NCBI RefSeq assembly: GCF_030811555.1
Contig: NZ_JAUSQZ010000001.1
Span: 7,809,241 to 7,873,240 of the forward strand
Source of the DNA: Kineosporia succinea
GTDB taxonomy: Bacteria; Actinomycetota; Actinomycetes; Actinomycetales; Kineosporiaceae
Reading direction: 5' to 3'
DNA length: 64,000 bases
Part shown: piece by piece, positions 18,667-29,133 of the stretch
Position numbering within the stretch: the first letter of the stretch is position 1
How the letters are laid out: the number at the start of each line of letters is the position of its first letter
Made by a program: the position numbers and the translations under genes
The notes under the pieces: generated by a model
Databases searched by the model: none
What the model was told of the DNA's origin: nothing
Seen by the model: only the letters and a program-made list of their open reading frames with translations

Positions 18667-19451
18667 ACACCCCTCACCCCGACGCCACCCTCATCGATCG
18701 CTACACCACGGGCGACCCGACGCTGGACGACGTGAGCGTCTGGTCGCTCGAGGCCCACCTCGAGTCGTGCGAACAGTGCCGGGCCCAGCAGGTTTCCGTC
18801 TTCCGGACCACGGGTGACGACATCCTCCAGCGGGTCGCGGCCGCCCTCGACGAGGGCATCGCCACCGGTCCCGGCCCCCAGCCGGTCCCCCGCCTCGCCG
18901 CGCGCCGCCGCTGGGCGGTGTGGTCGCTGATGCCCTGGCTGGCCATGACGTTCGGCATCCTGGCGGCCGCGCTCGGCCTGGGCGCGTTCGCCCCCGAGCA
19001 CCCCTCACCGGTGCTGCTGCTGGCCCCGGTGCTGCCGCTGCTGCCGGTCGCGGGCAGCTGGACCCGGTACAGCGACCCGGCCTGGGAACTGCTCGGCACC
19101 TCACCGCGCACCGGGCTGTGGATGCTCCTGCGCCGCAGCGTCGCCGCGCTGCTGCTGGTCATCCCCGTACTCCTGGCCGCGAGCTGGATCGTCGGTCTGG
19201 CCCCGGCCCTGTGGCTGCTGCCCTGCCTGGCCCTCACGCTCACCACCCTGGCCCTGAGCGACCGGTTCGGCGTCGTCCGTTCCGCCCTGAGCGTCTGGGC
19301 GCTGTGGACCGCGGGCGTCCTGGTCCCCGGCGTCGTGACCGCCGAGGTGCCCACCGTGCTCACCGCGTCCGCCACCCCCGTGTGGGCCGCCGCCACCGTG
19401 ATCGCCGCCGCCACCGTGGCCGTGCGCGCCCGCGGTTTCGCGCGCCTGTGA
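18663..19451 (+). CDS. Membrane anti-sigma factor with zinc-binding N-terminus
   Basis: A 262-residue protein translationally coupled to the sigma gene by ATGA. The N-terminal domain has the ZAS-type motif His32-x3-Cys36-x2-Cys39 (EAHLESCEQC), expected to bind zinc and hold the sigma factor. The rest contains about six membrane helices, more than the single helix of classical anti-sigma factors, so it may sense membrane state directly. An ABC exporter follows and may report or relieve the stress. Confidence 0.85.
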   Translation: MNTPHPDATLIDRYTTGDPTLDDVSVWSLEAHLESCEQCRAQQVSVFRTTGDDILQRVAAALDEGIATGPGPQPVPRLAARRRWAVWSLMPWLAMTFGILAAALGLGAFAPEHPSPVLLLAPVLPLLPVAGSWTRYSDPAWELLGTSPRTGLWMLLRRSVAALLLVIPVLLAASWIVGLAPALWLLPCLALTLTTLALSDRFGVVRSALSVWALWTAGVLVPGVVTAEVPTVLTASATPVWAAATVIAAATVAVRARGFARL

Positions 19452-19483
19452 ACCTCTTTCGAATGACGAAGGGACTCCCCCGC

Positions 19484-20277
<794 letters not shown>

Positions 20278-20278
<1 letters not shown>

Positions 20279-21603
20279 TGCGCGCCCTGCGGATCGAACT
20301 GCGCCGCTCGGTCACCGCCGGGCTCACTCTGCTCCTGCTCGCCGTCGGCCTGTTCAGCCTCTTCGGCGGCGGCAACTCCAGCAACCCGGCCGGCTGGGCC
20401 GCACTCGCCTACACCCTGCGCGACGCCCTGGTCATGATGTGGCCGCTGGCCGTCGGCGCCGGCGCCTGGCAGGCCCGCCGCGAGCAGATGGCCGGCCTCG
20501 GCGAACTCACCGGCACCAGCCCCCGGCCACCCGCGCGCCGACTCGTGCCCGTCGCCGTCTGCCTGGCCCTCGGCGTCGTCACCGCGTACCTGCTCAGCCT
20601 GCTGGCCGGCACCGTGCGCCTGTACCTGTCCCCCGCCGAGGCCTACCTGACCGGACCCGCCCTCGTCGCCACCGCCGTCGGCGCGCTCTCCCTCGTCGCC
20701 GCCACCTGGCTGGGCCTGGCCGCCGGGGCCCTGGCCCCCTCCCGCTTCACCGCGCCGATGGTCACCGTGCTCGCCCTCGCCCTGACCACCCTGCTGCCCG
20801 AACTCAGCATGCTCCGCGGCGGCCCCGACGCCGGCCTGCTCCTGCCCGGCCTGCACGCCCCGTTCCAGATGGACTGGGTCGAACTGCCGCTCGTCCTCAG
20901 CGGCAAGCAGGCGATCTGGCTGGCCGCGCTCGCCGTCACCGGGTACGGCCTGGCCGTGGCCCGGCGCCGCGGCACGAAACTGCTGGCCGCCGTGCCCGCG
21001 CTGGCCACCGCCGTGATCCTGGTGCCGACGCTGCCGGCCGCGAACGCCATGGACGCGCAGGGGCACTACGCCCGCGACGCCGAGGCGATGAGCCCCGTCT
21101 GCTCGGACGCCACCGGCGACACCCCCCGGGTGTGCGTCATGCGGGTGCACTCCGGGCTGCTGCCCGAGGTCACCGACCTGGGCCGCCGGATCCTGGAGAC
21201 CGCCTCGGTGCTCCCGGACGCGCCGACCTCGGCCCGCGAGGTCCCGGCCGGGGAGGGCACCGGCGACCCCCGGGTCGTGCCCATCTCGCTCTACCTCGAC
21301 GCCCGGGGCCACCTCGACGACCCCGACCAGATGGTCGCGATGTCCCTGGCCGACGTCGCCAGCCCCACCGACTGCGACGTCGACCTGCGCGACCCCGCCG
21401 ACGAGGGACGCTCGGTGGCCGGGGACCTCGCCACCCGCTGGCTCACCGACCGGGCCGGTGTCGAACCGAACTTCGTGTACTACCAGGAGACGTTCGACCG
21501 GGCCTGGGCCGTCTTCTCCGCCCTGCCCGCCGCGACGCAGGAAGAGCGGGTCGCCGCGTTCCGCGCCCAGGGCTGCGACGCCGGGCTGGACACGCTGGTA
21601 TGA
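20278..21603 (+). CDS. ABC transporter membrane protein with large extracytoplasmic region
   Basis: A 441-residue protein with six membrane helices in about its first 250 residues (LTLLLLAVGLFSLF, VTAYLLSLLAGTV, ALSLVAATWLGLAAGAL and others). The hydrophilic C-terminus of about 190 residues contains cysteines (VCSDATGDTPRVCVM and DCDVDLR) that could form disulfides outside. The position after an ABC ATPase gene (TGATG overlap) makes it the permease partner. The substrate is unknown. Confidence 0.75.
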
Positions 21604-22193
21604 ACGGCCTCGCCCTGCACCTGCGGGCCCGGCACACCCCCGCCGCCGCCGGGCTCGCGATCGGCGTCACCGGGCTGGTCTGGCTCGGCTGGAACGCCTT
21701 CTCCGACGCCGGCCGGATCGGTGAGAAGGTCGCGAGCGTCACCGTGGCCCTGGCCTGTGCGATCGTCTCGGTGACCCTGGCCCGCTACGACGAGTCCCTC
21801 GAGGAGAGCGGTGCCCGGCCCTGGTCACGGGTGCGCGGCCTGCACCTGCTGACCGCCTTCGTGCTCCTGTCGTGCCTGTTCACCGCGTTCGCCGCGACCC
21901 CGGTCGACTTCGGGCCGGCCGACTTCCTGGTGCGCGACACCGCCGGGCTGCTCGGCCTGGCCGCCTTCGGCGCCGCTGCCCTGGGCCCCTCGCGCGCCTG
22001 GTTCGGGCCCGTCCTGATCAGCGTCGTCGGTGCCGTCTGGGGCGGCGCCACCGACAGCCACGTCCTGCAGGTCCTGACCTGGATGACCCAGCCCGCCGAC
22101 ACCACCGCCGCCAGCGTCACCGCCGCCGTTCTCGCCCTTTCGGGAACCGTTGCCCACATGCGCGGACGCGTCTTCGCGCAAACGCGGGAGTAA
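21600..22193 (+). CDS. Small integral membrane protein of the ABC operon
   Basis: A 197-residue protein with about five to six membrane helices and no recognised domain. It starts in the stop of the preceding permease gene (ATGA) and is probably a second membrane subunit of the same transporter. It is the last gene of the sigma-controlled operon, followed by 278 non-coding bases. Confidence 0.65.
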   Translation: MNGLALHLRARHTPAAAGLAIGVTGLVWLGWNAFSDAGRIGEKVASVTVALACAIVSVTLARYDESLEESGARPWSRVRGLHLLTAFVLLSCLFTAFAATPVDFGPADFLVRDTAGLLGLAAFGAAALGPSRAWFGPVLISVVGAVWGGATDSHVLQVLTWMTQPADTTAASVTAAVLALSGTVAHMRGRVFAQTRE

Positions 22194-22471
22194 TTCTTTC
22201 TTCACCGTCCCGAAATACTCACCGGAATACCTTGCCACCAGGGCATTCAACGACCGGCGCGACCAGTGGGACCGATCAAATCAGTTGCGGAGCAATCCGG
22301 TTCGTGCGAGCGGCCGCTGACCGCACCGTCCATTGTTTGAATCCACATCAATAGCAACCGACTTGCCGACCGTGAGCCATCCGTTAACGTGATCGGGCGA
22401 TCGGGAGTTCATGCCGGCCACGGTGGGGAAACACGGGACGTGGCCCGGCCCGGCACCATGGGGGTTGCTTG
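22194..22471 (+). promoter_or_regulatory. Intergenic region with candidate SARP promoter
   Basis: This gap separates the ABC operon from the SARP gene. TTGCCG (22363-22368) and TAACGT (22385-22390) are 16 bases apart and fit a weak primary-sigma promoter reading toward the SARP gene. No clear terminator hairpin was found for the upstream operon. Confidence 0.3.
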
Positions 22472-23224
22472 ATGACGAACGATGCCCGGCGGTACGCGAT
22501 TCTCGGGCCACTGGACGTACGACTCGGCTCACGCCGCCTGGACGTACCCGCCGGACGGCAGAGAACCCTGCTGGCCACCCTGCTGCTCAACCCCAACCGG
22601 GTGGTCTCGGTCGACGAGATCGTCGACCGGGTCTGGGGCGAGCGGCCACCCCAGCGGCCCCGCGCCGCCCTGCACACCTACGTCACCCGGCTGCGGCACT
22701 CACTGGAACCACTGCCTCCGGTCGAGACCACCGCGGGCGGCTACCTCATCGAGACCGACGCGCACGAGTTGGATCTGCTGCGCTTCCGCGAACTCTCGGC
22801 CGAGGCCGAACGCGCCGACCGGCGCCACGACCTGGACACCGAGGCCCACCTGCTCGAGGCCGCCCTCGACCTGTGGCACGGCCCGCTCCTGCCCGACATC
22901 ACCTCCGACTCCCTGCGCCGCGACGTCCTGCCCACCCTGCACGAAGAACGCCTGCAGGTCGTCGAGCGCCGCAACGAGGTCGCCATCGAGCTCGGGCACC
23001 ACGACGACGTGGTCGCCGAGCTGAAGTCCCTCACCCACCGGCACCGCTACCGCGAAAAGCTCTGGCATCAACTCATGCTCGCCCTCTACCGGGGCGGGCG
23101 CACCGTCGAGGCCCTGCAGACCTACGGGCGGCTCACGAACCACCTGCGCGCCGAGTTCGGCGTCGACCCGGGCGACGACCTGCAGCGACTGCACCTGGCC
23201 ATCCTGCGCAGCGAACCACGGTGA
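22472..23224 (+). CDS. cinR1: SARP-family pathway-specific transcriptional activator (CinR1-like)
   Basis: A 250-residue SARP with an OmpR-like winged helix (about 8-95, YAILGPLDVRLGSRRLDVPAGRQRTLLATLLL and VVSVDEIVDRVWGERPPQRPRAALHTYVTRLR) and a bacterial transcriptional activation domain (about 100-245, LDLLRFRELSAEAERA to LQTYGRLTNHLRAEFGVDPGDDLQRLH). SARPs activate antibiotic operons by binding direct repeats spaced by one helical turn. It is convergent with the lanthipeptide exporter genes with no gap between stops, and three 11-bp-phased repeats lie upstream of the lanthipeptide operon. CinR1/KyaR1 of cinnamycin-type clusters is also a SARP. The ATG at 22472 has GGGG upstream. Confidence 0.88.
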   Translation: MTNDARRYAILGPLDVRLGSRRLDVPAGRQRTLLATLLLNPNRVVSVDEIVDRVWGERPPQRPRAALHTYVTRLRHSLEPLPPVETTAGGYLIETDAHELDLLRFRELSAEAERADRRHDLDTEAHLLEAALDLWHGPLLPDITSDSLRRDVLPTLHEERLQVVERRNEVAIELGHHDDVVAELKSLTHRHRYREKLWHQLMLALYRGGRTVEALQTYGRLTNHLRAEFGVDPGDDLQRLHLAILRSEPR

Positions 23225-24076
23225 TCACTCGGTGCGGGAGAAGCGGTGCGCGGCCACCGCCAGCACCACCACCACGAACCCCGCCACCAGTCCGAGCTCC
23301 AGCGGCACCGGCGGCACCCACCCGGCCCAGGAGACCGGCTCGGCGAGCCCGGCGTCGTCCACGAAAACGCCCACGGTGCGCCGCATCGCGTCGATCACGT
23401 AGGTCAGCGGGTTGACCAGGGCCAGGGCCGCCATCCAGGCCGGCATCGCGGCCAGCGGGAACATCGCGCCGGACAGGAACAGCAGCGGCGTCACGATCAC
23501 CCCGAGCACGGTGTTGAACGTGGTCAGGCGCCGGATCGTGACGGCCACCACCGCACCGGTCACGGTCATCGCCATCGACGCCAGCAGCAGCTCCGCGAAC
23601 AGGAGAACGAAGAGATCGGGCCGGTAGGGAACCCCGACCAGACCGGCCGCCGCCAGCACCACCGCGCCCTGCACGGCCGCGACCGTGGCGCCGCCCAGGC
23701 ACTTGCCGACCAGCACCGTGCTGCGGCGCACCGGGGCCACGAGCATCTCGCGCAGGAAACCACTCTGGCGGTCCCAGACGATCGAGGCCCCGACCGAGAT
23801 CGCCGGTGCCTGCGACGCCATCACCAGCACCCCCGGGAAGAGGAACACCAGGTAGGCCTCACCCGTGGCGCTGTCACCACCGACCGAGGCCAGCAACCGC
23901 GACAGCCCGACCCCGAGCACGAGCAGGAACAGGAACGGCTGCAGCAGCGACATCACCGCCCGGGTGCGGTCGCGGGCCAGGTGGATCATCTCGCGGGTCC
24001 AGATCATCCGGGCCGCGCGCAGTTCGTGACGCAGGCCCCCGTTCTCCCTTTCGCCGAGCAGGGTCATGGAAATCAT
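23225..24076 (-). CDS. cinH: ABC-2 type permease of the lanthipeptide exporter (CinH-like)
   Basis: A 283-residue membrane protein with six predicted helices and the ABC-2 permease signature (GFLREMLVAPVRRSTVLVGKCLGGATVAAVQGAVV, ending in NPLTYVIDAMR). With the ATPase encoded three bases upstream it should export the mature lanthipeptide or its precursor, and may contribute self-protection. It is the last gene of the minus-strand operon. Order and type match cinT-cinH at the end of the cinnamycin operon. ATG 24067 is an alternative start. Confidence 0.85.
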   Translation of the reverse strand: MISMTLLGERENGGLRHELRAARMIWTREMIHLARDRTRAVMSLLQPFLFLLVLGVGLSRLLASVGGDSATGEAYLVFLFPGVLVMASQAPAISVGASIVWDRQSGFLREMLVAPVRRSTVLVGKCLGGATVAAVQGAVVLAAAGLVGVPYRPDLFVLLFAELLLASMAMTVTGAVVAVTIRRLTTFNTVLGVIVTPLLFLSGAMFPLAAMPAWMAALALVNPLTYVIDAMRRTVGVFVDDAGLAEPVSWAGWVPPVPLELGLVAGFVVVVLAVAAHRFSRTE

Positions 24077-24079
24077 GTC

Positions 24080-25009
24080 CTAACGGATACGCCGGCCGGT
24101 GTGGTGCATGAACACGTCGTCCAGGCTGGGCCGGGTCACGGACACCTCGAACACCGGCACGTCGAGCCCGGCGCACAGACGGGGCACGAGGCGGGCGCCG
24201 TCCTTCGCCCGGATCCGCAACCCGGCCCGCCGTTCTCCGGCGAGTTCAGCGTCCAGACCGAACTTCTCACGAACGGCCCGGACGGCCGACCCGTCGTCCC
24301 CGGTGCGCAGCTGCACGAGATCCGCCCCGATCACGGCCTTCAGCGCGTCCGGAGTGCCCTGGGCCACGATGCGGCCGTCGTCGATGATCGCGATGCGGTC
24401 GCACTGCTCGGCCTCGTCGAGGTAGTGCGTGGTGAGAAACAGCGTGGTGCCCTCACTCTCACGCACCCGGCGCAGGTGTTCCCACACGCCGTTACGGGTC
24501 TGCGGGTCGAGGCCGACCGTGGGCTCGTCGAGGAACAGCACCCGGGGCCGGTGCAGCAGGCCCCGGGCGATCTCCAGGCGGCGCCGCATGCCGCCCGAGA
24601 AGGTGCCGGCCACGTCATGCTCGCGCTCGAGGAGGCCGACCAGCTGAAGCATCTGGGTGATCCGCTGCTTCACCTGGGCGCGGGGCACCGCGTACAGGTC
24701 GGCGTGGAATCTCAGGTTCTCCGCCGCCGTCAGCTCACCGTCGAGCGTGCTCTCCTGAAAGACCAGACCCAAGAGCTTACGGACGCGTGTGGGCACCTTC
24801 TGCACGTCCAGCCCGGCGATCTCGATGCGGCCCGCGGTGGGGCGCACCAGCGTGGTCAGCATCGAGATCGTGGTGGACTTGCCCGCGCCGTTCGGGCCGA
24901 GGAACCCGAAGGTCTCCCCCGGCCCGACGGCGAGGTCGATGCCCCGCACCGCGTGCGTGGTGCCGTAGGACTTGTGCAGGTCCTCGACGAGGATGGCCGG
25001 CGCACTCAT
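24080..25009 (-). CDS. cinT: ABC transporter ATPase of the lanthipeptide exporter (CinT-like)
   Basis: A 309-residue DrrA-type ATPase: Walker A GFLGPNGAGKSTTISML, signature FSGGMRRRLEIARG, Walker B VLFLDEPTVGLDP, and a C-terminal extension of about 80 residues ending in PSLDDVFMHHTGR, as in daunorubicin-resistance ATPases. It starts at ATG 25009, overlapping the hydroxylase stop (ATGA), and is followed at once by the permease gene. It should power export of the cinnamycin-like product. Confidence 0.88.
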   Translation of the reverse strand: MSAPAILVEDLHKSYGTTHAVRGIDLAVGPGETFGFLGPNGAGKSTTISMLTTLVRPTAGRIEIAGLDVQKVPTRVRKLLGLVFQESTLDGELTAAENLRFHADLYAVPRAQVKQRITQMLQLVGLLEREHDVAGTFSGGMRRRLEIARGLLHRPRVLFLDEPTVGLDPQTRNGVWEHLRRVRESEGTTLFLTTHYLDEAEQCDRIAIIDDGRIVAQGTPDALKAVIGADLVQLRTGDDGSAVRAVREKFGLDAELAGERRAGLRIRAKDGARLVPRLCAGLDVPVFEVSVTRPSLDDVFMHHTGRRIR

Positions 25010-25920
25010 CAGCGCACCCGGATCTTGTCCTGCCAGTCGTCCGGCACGACGAACCCGAAACTCCAGCGGTGACGGTCGGTCGGGTTGACGATGCAGTGCC
25101 AGAACAACCGGTCCGGGTCCTGCTCGGCCTTGAAGAACCGCACGATGCGCGGCTTCTCGTGCAGGGTCACGATCTGGCCGGTCTGCGGGTTCTGGTAGCG
25201 GAAGAACGAGGTGTCGTGCTCGTTCTCGAACGGCTCGTCGAGATCGACCACGTACATCCGCCAGCCCGGCTGGGTCTCGTTGGTGTGCCACAGGCGGTAG
25301 CTGTGCGGCGGGTACCACATGCTGCCGGAGAACCGGATCTCGGAGTCGAACAGGTTCTCCAGCGCGCCGATCGTGCGGGTCTTGGCGTCGAAGTACTCGT
25401 CGTAGCCCGGGTACTCGGTGTGGTCGTCGAGGTTGACCAGGTGGAAGTCGCGGCGCAGGGTGTGCTGGTTGCCCTGTGGGTCGAGGTAGCCCTCCTCCAT
25501 CATCGTGCGGTGCCACTCCTGGTACTCCGGGCCGGCCGGGGAGCGGTTGGTGGAGGCGGCGTCGTCGGGACGGTAGCTGCGGTCGAACTCGGCCAGGTCG
25601 ACCGTGGGCGGGCGCACCTTCAGGCGGGGCAGCTCGTCGATGACGGCCTCGAAGCCGGGGATGTCCTCCAGGCTGTACTCGTGGTGGAGGAAGGTGGTGT
25701 TCCTCGGCTGCGGCGATGTCGTGACGGGCGCTTCGGGCGCTTGAGCCGCGGGCCGGTAGAACGTCGACGCCTCGCGGAAATCGTTGGCGGTGAAGTCGAA
25801 CCCGTGCCGGTGGCCCAGGCGCACCACCTCCTCGATACCGGTGACGGCCTTGAGCTGCTGCGCCACCGAGGGGGTTCCGTTCAGAACCTTCAGGAAGGCC
25901 TCGGATGCTTGGACGGACAT
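25009..25920 (-). CDS. cinX: CinX-like peptide aspartate hydroxylase with N-terminal Nif11-like domain
   Basis: A 303-residue protein in the position of cinX/durX, the Fe(II)/2-oxoglutarate enzyme that hydroxylates Asp15 of cinnamycin. Residues 1 to about 52 match the Nif11 pattern (SEAFLKVLNGTPSV, then GIEEVVRLGHRHGFDFTANDF), a domain better known as a RiPP leader. The rest looks like a 2-oxoglutarate oxygenase: SMWYPPHSYRLWHTNETQPGW with His212 as a likely iron ligand, RLFWHCI with His275, and RWSFGFVV, whose Arg285 could bind 2-oxoglutarate. The Asp at core position 15 of the precursor supports the role. It lies 11 bases after lanM and overlaps the exporter ATPase start. Residue roles are inferred. 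Confidence 0.82.
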   Translation of the reverse strand: MSVQASEAFLKVLNGTPSVAQQLKAVTGIEEVVRLGHRHGFDFTANDFREASTFYRPAAQAPEAPVTTSPQPRNTTFLHHEYSLEDIPGFEAVIDELPRLKVRPPTVDLAEFDRSYRPDDAASTNRSPAGPEYQEWHRTMMEEGYLDPQGNQHTLRRDFHLVNLDDHTEYPGYDEYFDAKTRTIGALENLFDSEIRFSGSMWYPPHSYRLWHTNETQPGWRMYVVDLDEPFENEHDTSFFRYQNPQTGQIVTLHEKPRIVRFFKAEQDPDRLFWHCIVNPTDRHRWSFGFVVPDDWQDKIRVR

Positions 25921-25931
25921 GAGGTTTCTCC

Positions 25932-28900
25932 TTATCGGTTGTCAGTACCAGGTGAATCGAGCAGGAGCACCGACGGCACCTGACCGGGGCGGGCCAGACG
26001 CAGGAAGTGCATCCCGAAACCGGACAGACCGAGCATGAGCCCGGGGAAGAACCCGGCCGTGCCCTCGGAGGTGCCGGCCAGGGCCTCGTCGACGTTGCGC
26101 CACTGGCTCTGCACCTGCACGTTGGCCTCGAGCTGGAACGCGGGCTCGTCGTTCAGCAGGGCGAATCGCAGCAGCAGCTCGGCGTTTCCGGAACGGCCGT
26201 GGCACAACGTGTCGTTGCGCAGTTGCGGGAAGTTGCGCATGGTCGCGGCCAGGCCCTGATGAGCCTCGCGCAGCAGGGGTTCGTCGTCGCGACCGAGCAG
26301 GTCCCAGGCCGAGATACGGCTCAGGCCGATGCCCGCGGCGCCGTTGCACCAGGCGTTCGCGTAGTGGCGGCCGTTCTTCTCCAGCCCGCCGCCGCTGCGC
26401 CGCAGGTCGTACCAGTCCTGCTCGTCGCCGTCGTAACGGGTTGCCTCGTAGGCGAACGCCTGCTTGCCGGCCGCGATCCAGCGCTCCTCACCGAGGGTGC
26501 GGCCGAGCAGGATCAGGGCCCAGCCCATGCCTCCGGCGCCGTGCGAGAATCCGGTCAGGCTCGCCGAGGCCTCGTCCGGGTCGGTCAGAGGCCAGCTGAG
26601 CACGCCGCCGTCACCGGGGATGGCGGCGTCCAGCAGGCGCTCCCCACACCGACGGGCCAGGTCGTGCTGACCGAGGCCCAGCAGCACCGGCACCAGACCG
26701 GCGCAGCCGCCGAGGATGTCGAACCGCCGGTCGCGCTCGATCAGCGGCTCCAGACGGTTCCCGAGCTCGAGGGCCGTGCGGGTCAGGTGCTCGTCGTCCC
26801 AGAGCCGGCCGAGGTGGTTCAGCGTGTACATCAGCCCACCGATGCCCTGGAACGCGCCGGGCTGATTCAGGTCGGTGGTGCGCAGGGCGTGTTCCAGACC
26901 CCGCCGGGCGGCCGCGCGGAACCGTGGATCGGGCCGGGCCGCGTCGAGATGGGCCAGGAAGAAGGCCATTCCGGCCGAGCCGTGATACAGGTCGCCGTCG
27001 ACGTCGACCTTGCTCAGCCCGTCCGGGCCGGCGATGTCCCACGAGGCCCAGGGAGCACCGTCGGTGCGCATCTGCTCGAGCAGGTGTTCACCGATGCGGG
27101 CGGCGTAGTCGGTGCAGGTGTCCACGAACGCCGGGTTGCTGATCTCGGCCGCGGACAGGCTCGCGGTGATGTAACGCCGCTGCTGCTCGCGGTTGTGGTG
27201 GTCCAGGCGGGCGATGCGGCGTGCGGCGAACTCGACCGGGCTGACGTCGAGGGGGCTGTCGAGGGGCTCGGCGTGGTCGTGCACCAGGGCGTGGGCGTCG
27301 CCGCGGGCGGTGAAGATGGGCACGTCGAGCTGCCACATCGAGGCCAGTTCGCGGTCGGCGAGCACCCCGCCGGTGTCCCAGGTGCGCGGGAACGTGCGCA
27401 CGGTGCCGAACAGCCAGTCGACCTCGAGCGGGTCGATCAGGCAGCGCGGGTGCCGGGCCTGGGCGATCAGCTGGGTGTAGATCTGGGTGCCCCAGTTGAT
27501 GAACCGGATCGGTGCGTCCCGGAACAGGTCCCGCACGATGCCCTGGGTGCGCGCGGGCTCGGCGCCGAACCAGTCGTAGACCTGCCCGAAGCCCTCCAGG
27601 ATGTCGTCGACGTGGTCCTCGGGCCGGACCAGCTCACCGTCGAGGAACACCCGGTTCGCGGCGTCGGGCTCGACCCGGATGCCGGCCTCGTGCGTCACCG
27701 CGGTCTCGAAACTCAGCGCCCTGCCGGTGATCCGGGCGACCGGCACGGGCATGTCGTAGGCCTCGCCCCCGGCGTAGCCGCTGATGCGCATCGTGCCCTC
27801 GGCGGGCTGGCCGGCGGTGGGCCACTCGAGCAGGGCGGTCTTGAACACCGAGTCCAGCAGGGTGCCCTCGGGACGGTGCTGGCCGGTCGGGAGCACGCCG
27901 AGCACGGTCTCGCAGTCGCACACGTGAGCGTGACCGTCGGCGACGATGATGTTCTCGAGGTGCAGGTCTCCCCCGCCGAGCACGTAGAACGCGGCCAGGT
28001 GGGCGCCGAGGTCGCGGTAGACCTGGCGCACCTCGTGCTCGTCGCGGGCGTGGTTGCGGCCGCCGGGAACCATTTCCTCGTAGCCGTACCCGGGGCGCAG
28101 GATCACGCGGCGCCCGGCCGAGCCGGTGCCGGCCTCCGCGGCCAGGCGGGTGAGCAGCTCCTGCACGGCGGCCTCGGCACTGATGTCGCGGGGCTTGTAG
28201 ACGATGGACGACGGGCCGCTGTCGGTCAGCAGGTCGACCATGACCACGGTGCGGGCACCGGCGTGGTGGTCGGACTGGCCGGGACGGACCGCCCTCACCT
28301 GCCGGATCGGGCCGGTCAGGGTGGCCAGGACCGGGCGGTCGGCGTCGAGGCGGGTCAGCAGGTCGCGGCCGTTGCGCGCGGCCAGGTGGGTGGCGCGGGC
28401 CAGCCAGCGCCCGAGCACCGGGTAGCGCAGGTAGAACTCGTGGTAGGCCTCCTCGTCGCGGAAGGTGTCGCGCAGGAAGTCCAGGTAGTCGGGCGGGTTC
28501 TCGCCGTGCCGGCTGAGACAGACCTTGGCCTCGGTCTCCATCGCCCAGGCCAGGGGCAGCTCGAACCGGTCGAGCAGGGTGTCGCGCAGGGTCTCGACCA
28601 CCTCGTCGGCGAAGTCCAGCGTGGTGCCGGTGACGGCGTCGCGGAGCTCTCGCTCGAGCAGGTCGAGGAACGGGGCGGCCACGATCGCCAGGCGCTGGTA
28701 GCGCGGGCGGGCCGGGGGCCGGTAGCCGCTGAGCGCGGCCCGGTAGGTGGGCAACCAGCTCTGGTGCACCTCCTCGAGGTGGGCGACCGGCGCGTCCGCC
28801 GTTCGGGCCTCAAAACGACGGTAGAGATCGAGCACCCGGGTGATGCCCTCGCTGTCACGACGGGGCGGGTGGTTACGGTGCAGGGCCTCCTGGGCGAACT

Positions 28901-29102
28901 TGGCCGCGATGCGGGTGGACGTGCGCTCGGTCCACCAGGACTCGAAAGCATCCGGCCCGGGCGCACTTTCGAGCATTCCGAGACAGCCGTCACGTTCCAG
29001 GCGCTCGATCACGGCGGTGCGCTCGGCGAGATTGGCGGCACGGGCCGCGAGACGCAGGCCCCGGTCAGTTCCTGATGTACTGCGGACCGCGGTGGCCGTC
29101 AT
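25932..29102 (-). CDS. lanM: Class II lanthipeptide synthetase LanM (CinM-like)
   Basis: A 1056-residue bifunctional enzyme. The N-terminal dehydratase (DUF4135 type, about 100-560, including VVMVDLLTDSGPSSIVYKPRD and GGGDLHLENIIVADGHAHVCDCETVLG) phosphorylates and eliminates Ser/Thr of the precursor. The C-terminal LanC-like cyclase (about 690-1040) adds Cys thiols to the dehydro residues; its zinc ligands are Cys919 (AWCNGAAGIGL) and Cys967-His968 (LCHGRSGN). The start at ATG 29102 has GGAGAGGAAG upstream; the frame is open further up but covers a hairpin. It lies 99 bases after the precursor gene. Product: a labionin-free, multiply bridged cinnamycin-type peptide (inferred from the core). 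Confidence 0.96.
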   Translation of the reverse strand: MTATAVRSTSGTDRGLRLAARAANLAERTAVIERLERDGCLGMLESAPGPDAFESWWTERTSTRIAAKFAQEALHRNHPPRRDSEGITRVLDLYRRFEARTADAPVAHLEEVHQSWLPTYRAALSGYRPPARPRYQRLAIVAAPFLDLLERELRDAVTGTTLDFADEVVETLRDTLLDRFELPLAWAMETEAKVCLSRHGENPPDYLDFLRDTFRDEEAYHEFYLRYPVLGRWLARATHLAARNGRDLLTRLDADRPVLATLTGPIRQVRAVRPGQSDHHAGARTVVMVDLLTDSGPSSIVYKPRDISAEAAVQELLTRLAAEAGTGSAGRRVILRPGYGYEEMVPGGRNHARDEHEVRQVYRDLGAHLAAFYVLGGGDLHLENIIVADGHAHVCDCETVLGVLPTGQHRPEGTLLDSVFKTALLEWPTAGQPAEGTMRISGYAGGEAYDMPVPVARITGRALSFETAVTHEAGIRVEPDAANRVFLDGELVRPEDHVDDILEGFGQVYDWFGAEPARTQGIVRDLFRDAPIRFINWGTQIYTQLIAQARHPRCLIDPLEVDWLFGTVRTFPRTWDTGGVLADRELASMWQLDVPIFTARGDAHALVHDHAEPLDSPLDVSPVEFAARRIARLDHHNREQQRRYITASLSAAEISNPAFVDTCTDYAARIGEHLLEQMRTDGAPWASWDIAGPDGLSKVDVDGDLYHGSAGMAFFLAHLDAARPDPRFRAAARRGLEHALRTTDLNQPGAFQGIGGLMYTLNHLGRLWDDEHLTRTALELGNRLEPLIERDRRFDILGGCAGLVPVLLGLGQHDLARRCGERLLDAAIPGDGGVLSWPLTDPDEASASLTGFSHGAGGMGWALILLGRTLGEERWIAAGKQAFAYEATRYDGDEQDWYDLRRSGGGLEKNGRHYANAWCNGAAGIGLSRISAWDLLGRDDEPLLREAHQGLAATMRNFPQLRNDTLCHGRSGNAELLLRFALLNDEPAFQLEANVQVQSQWRNVDEALAGTSEGTAGFFPGLMLGLSGFGMHFLRLARPGQVPSVLLLDSPGTDNR

Positions 29103-29133
29103 GGTTCTTCCTCTCCTGTCGAGACGTCCGGGA

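Noticed and set aside
26007-29075. Open frame of over 1000 codons on the plus strand opposite lanM
   Set aside because: It is the antisense shadow of a high-GC gene; the minus-strand frame has clear LanM motifs and a ribosome-binding site.
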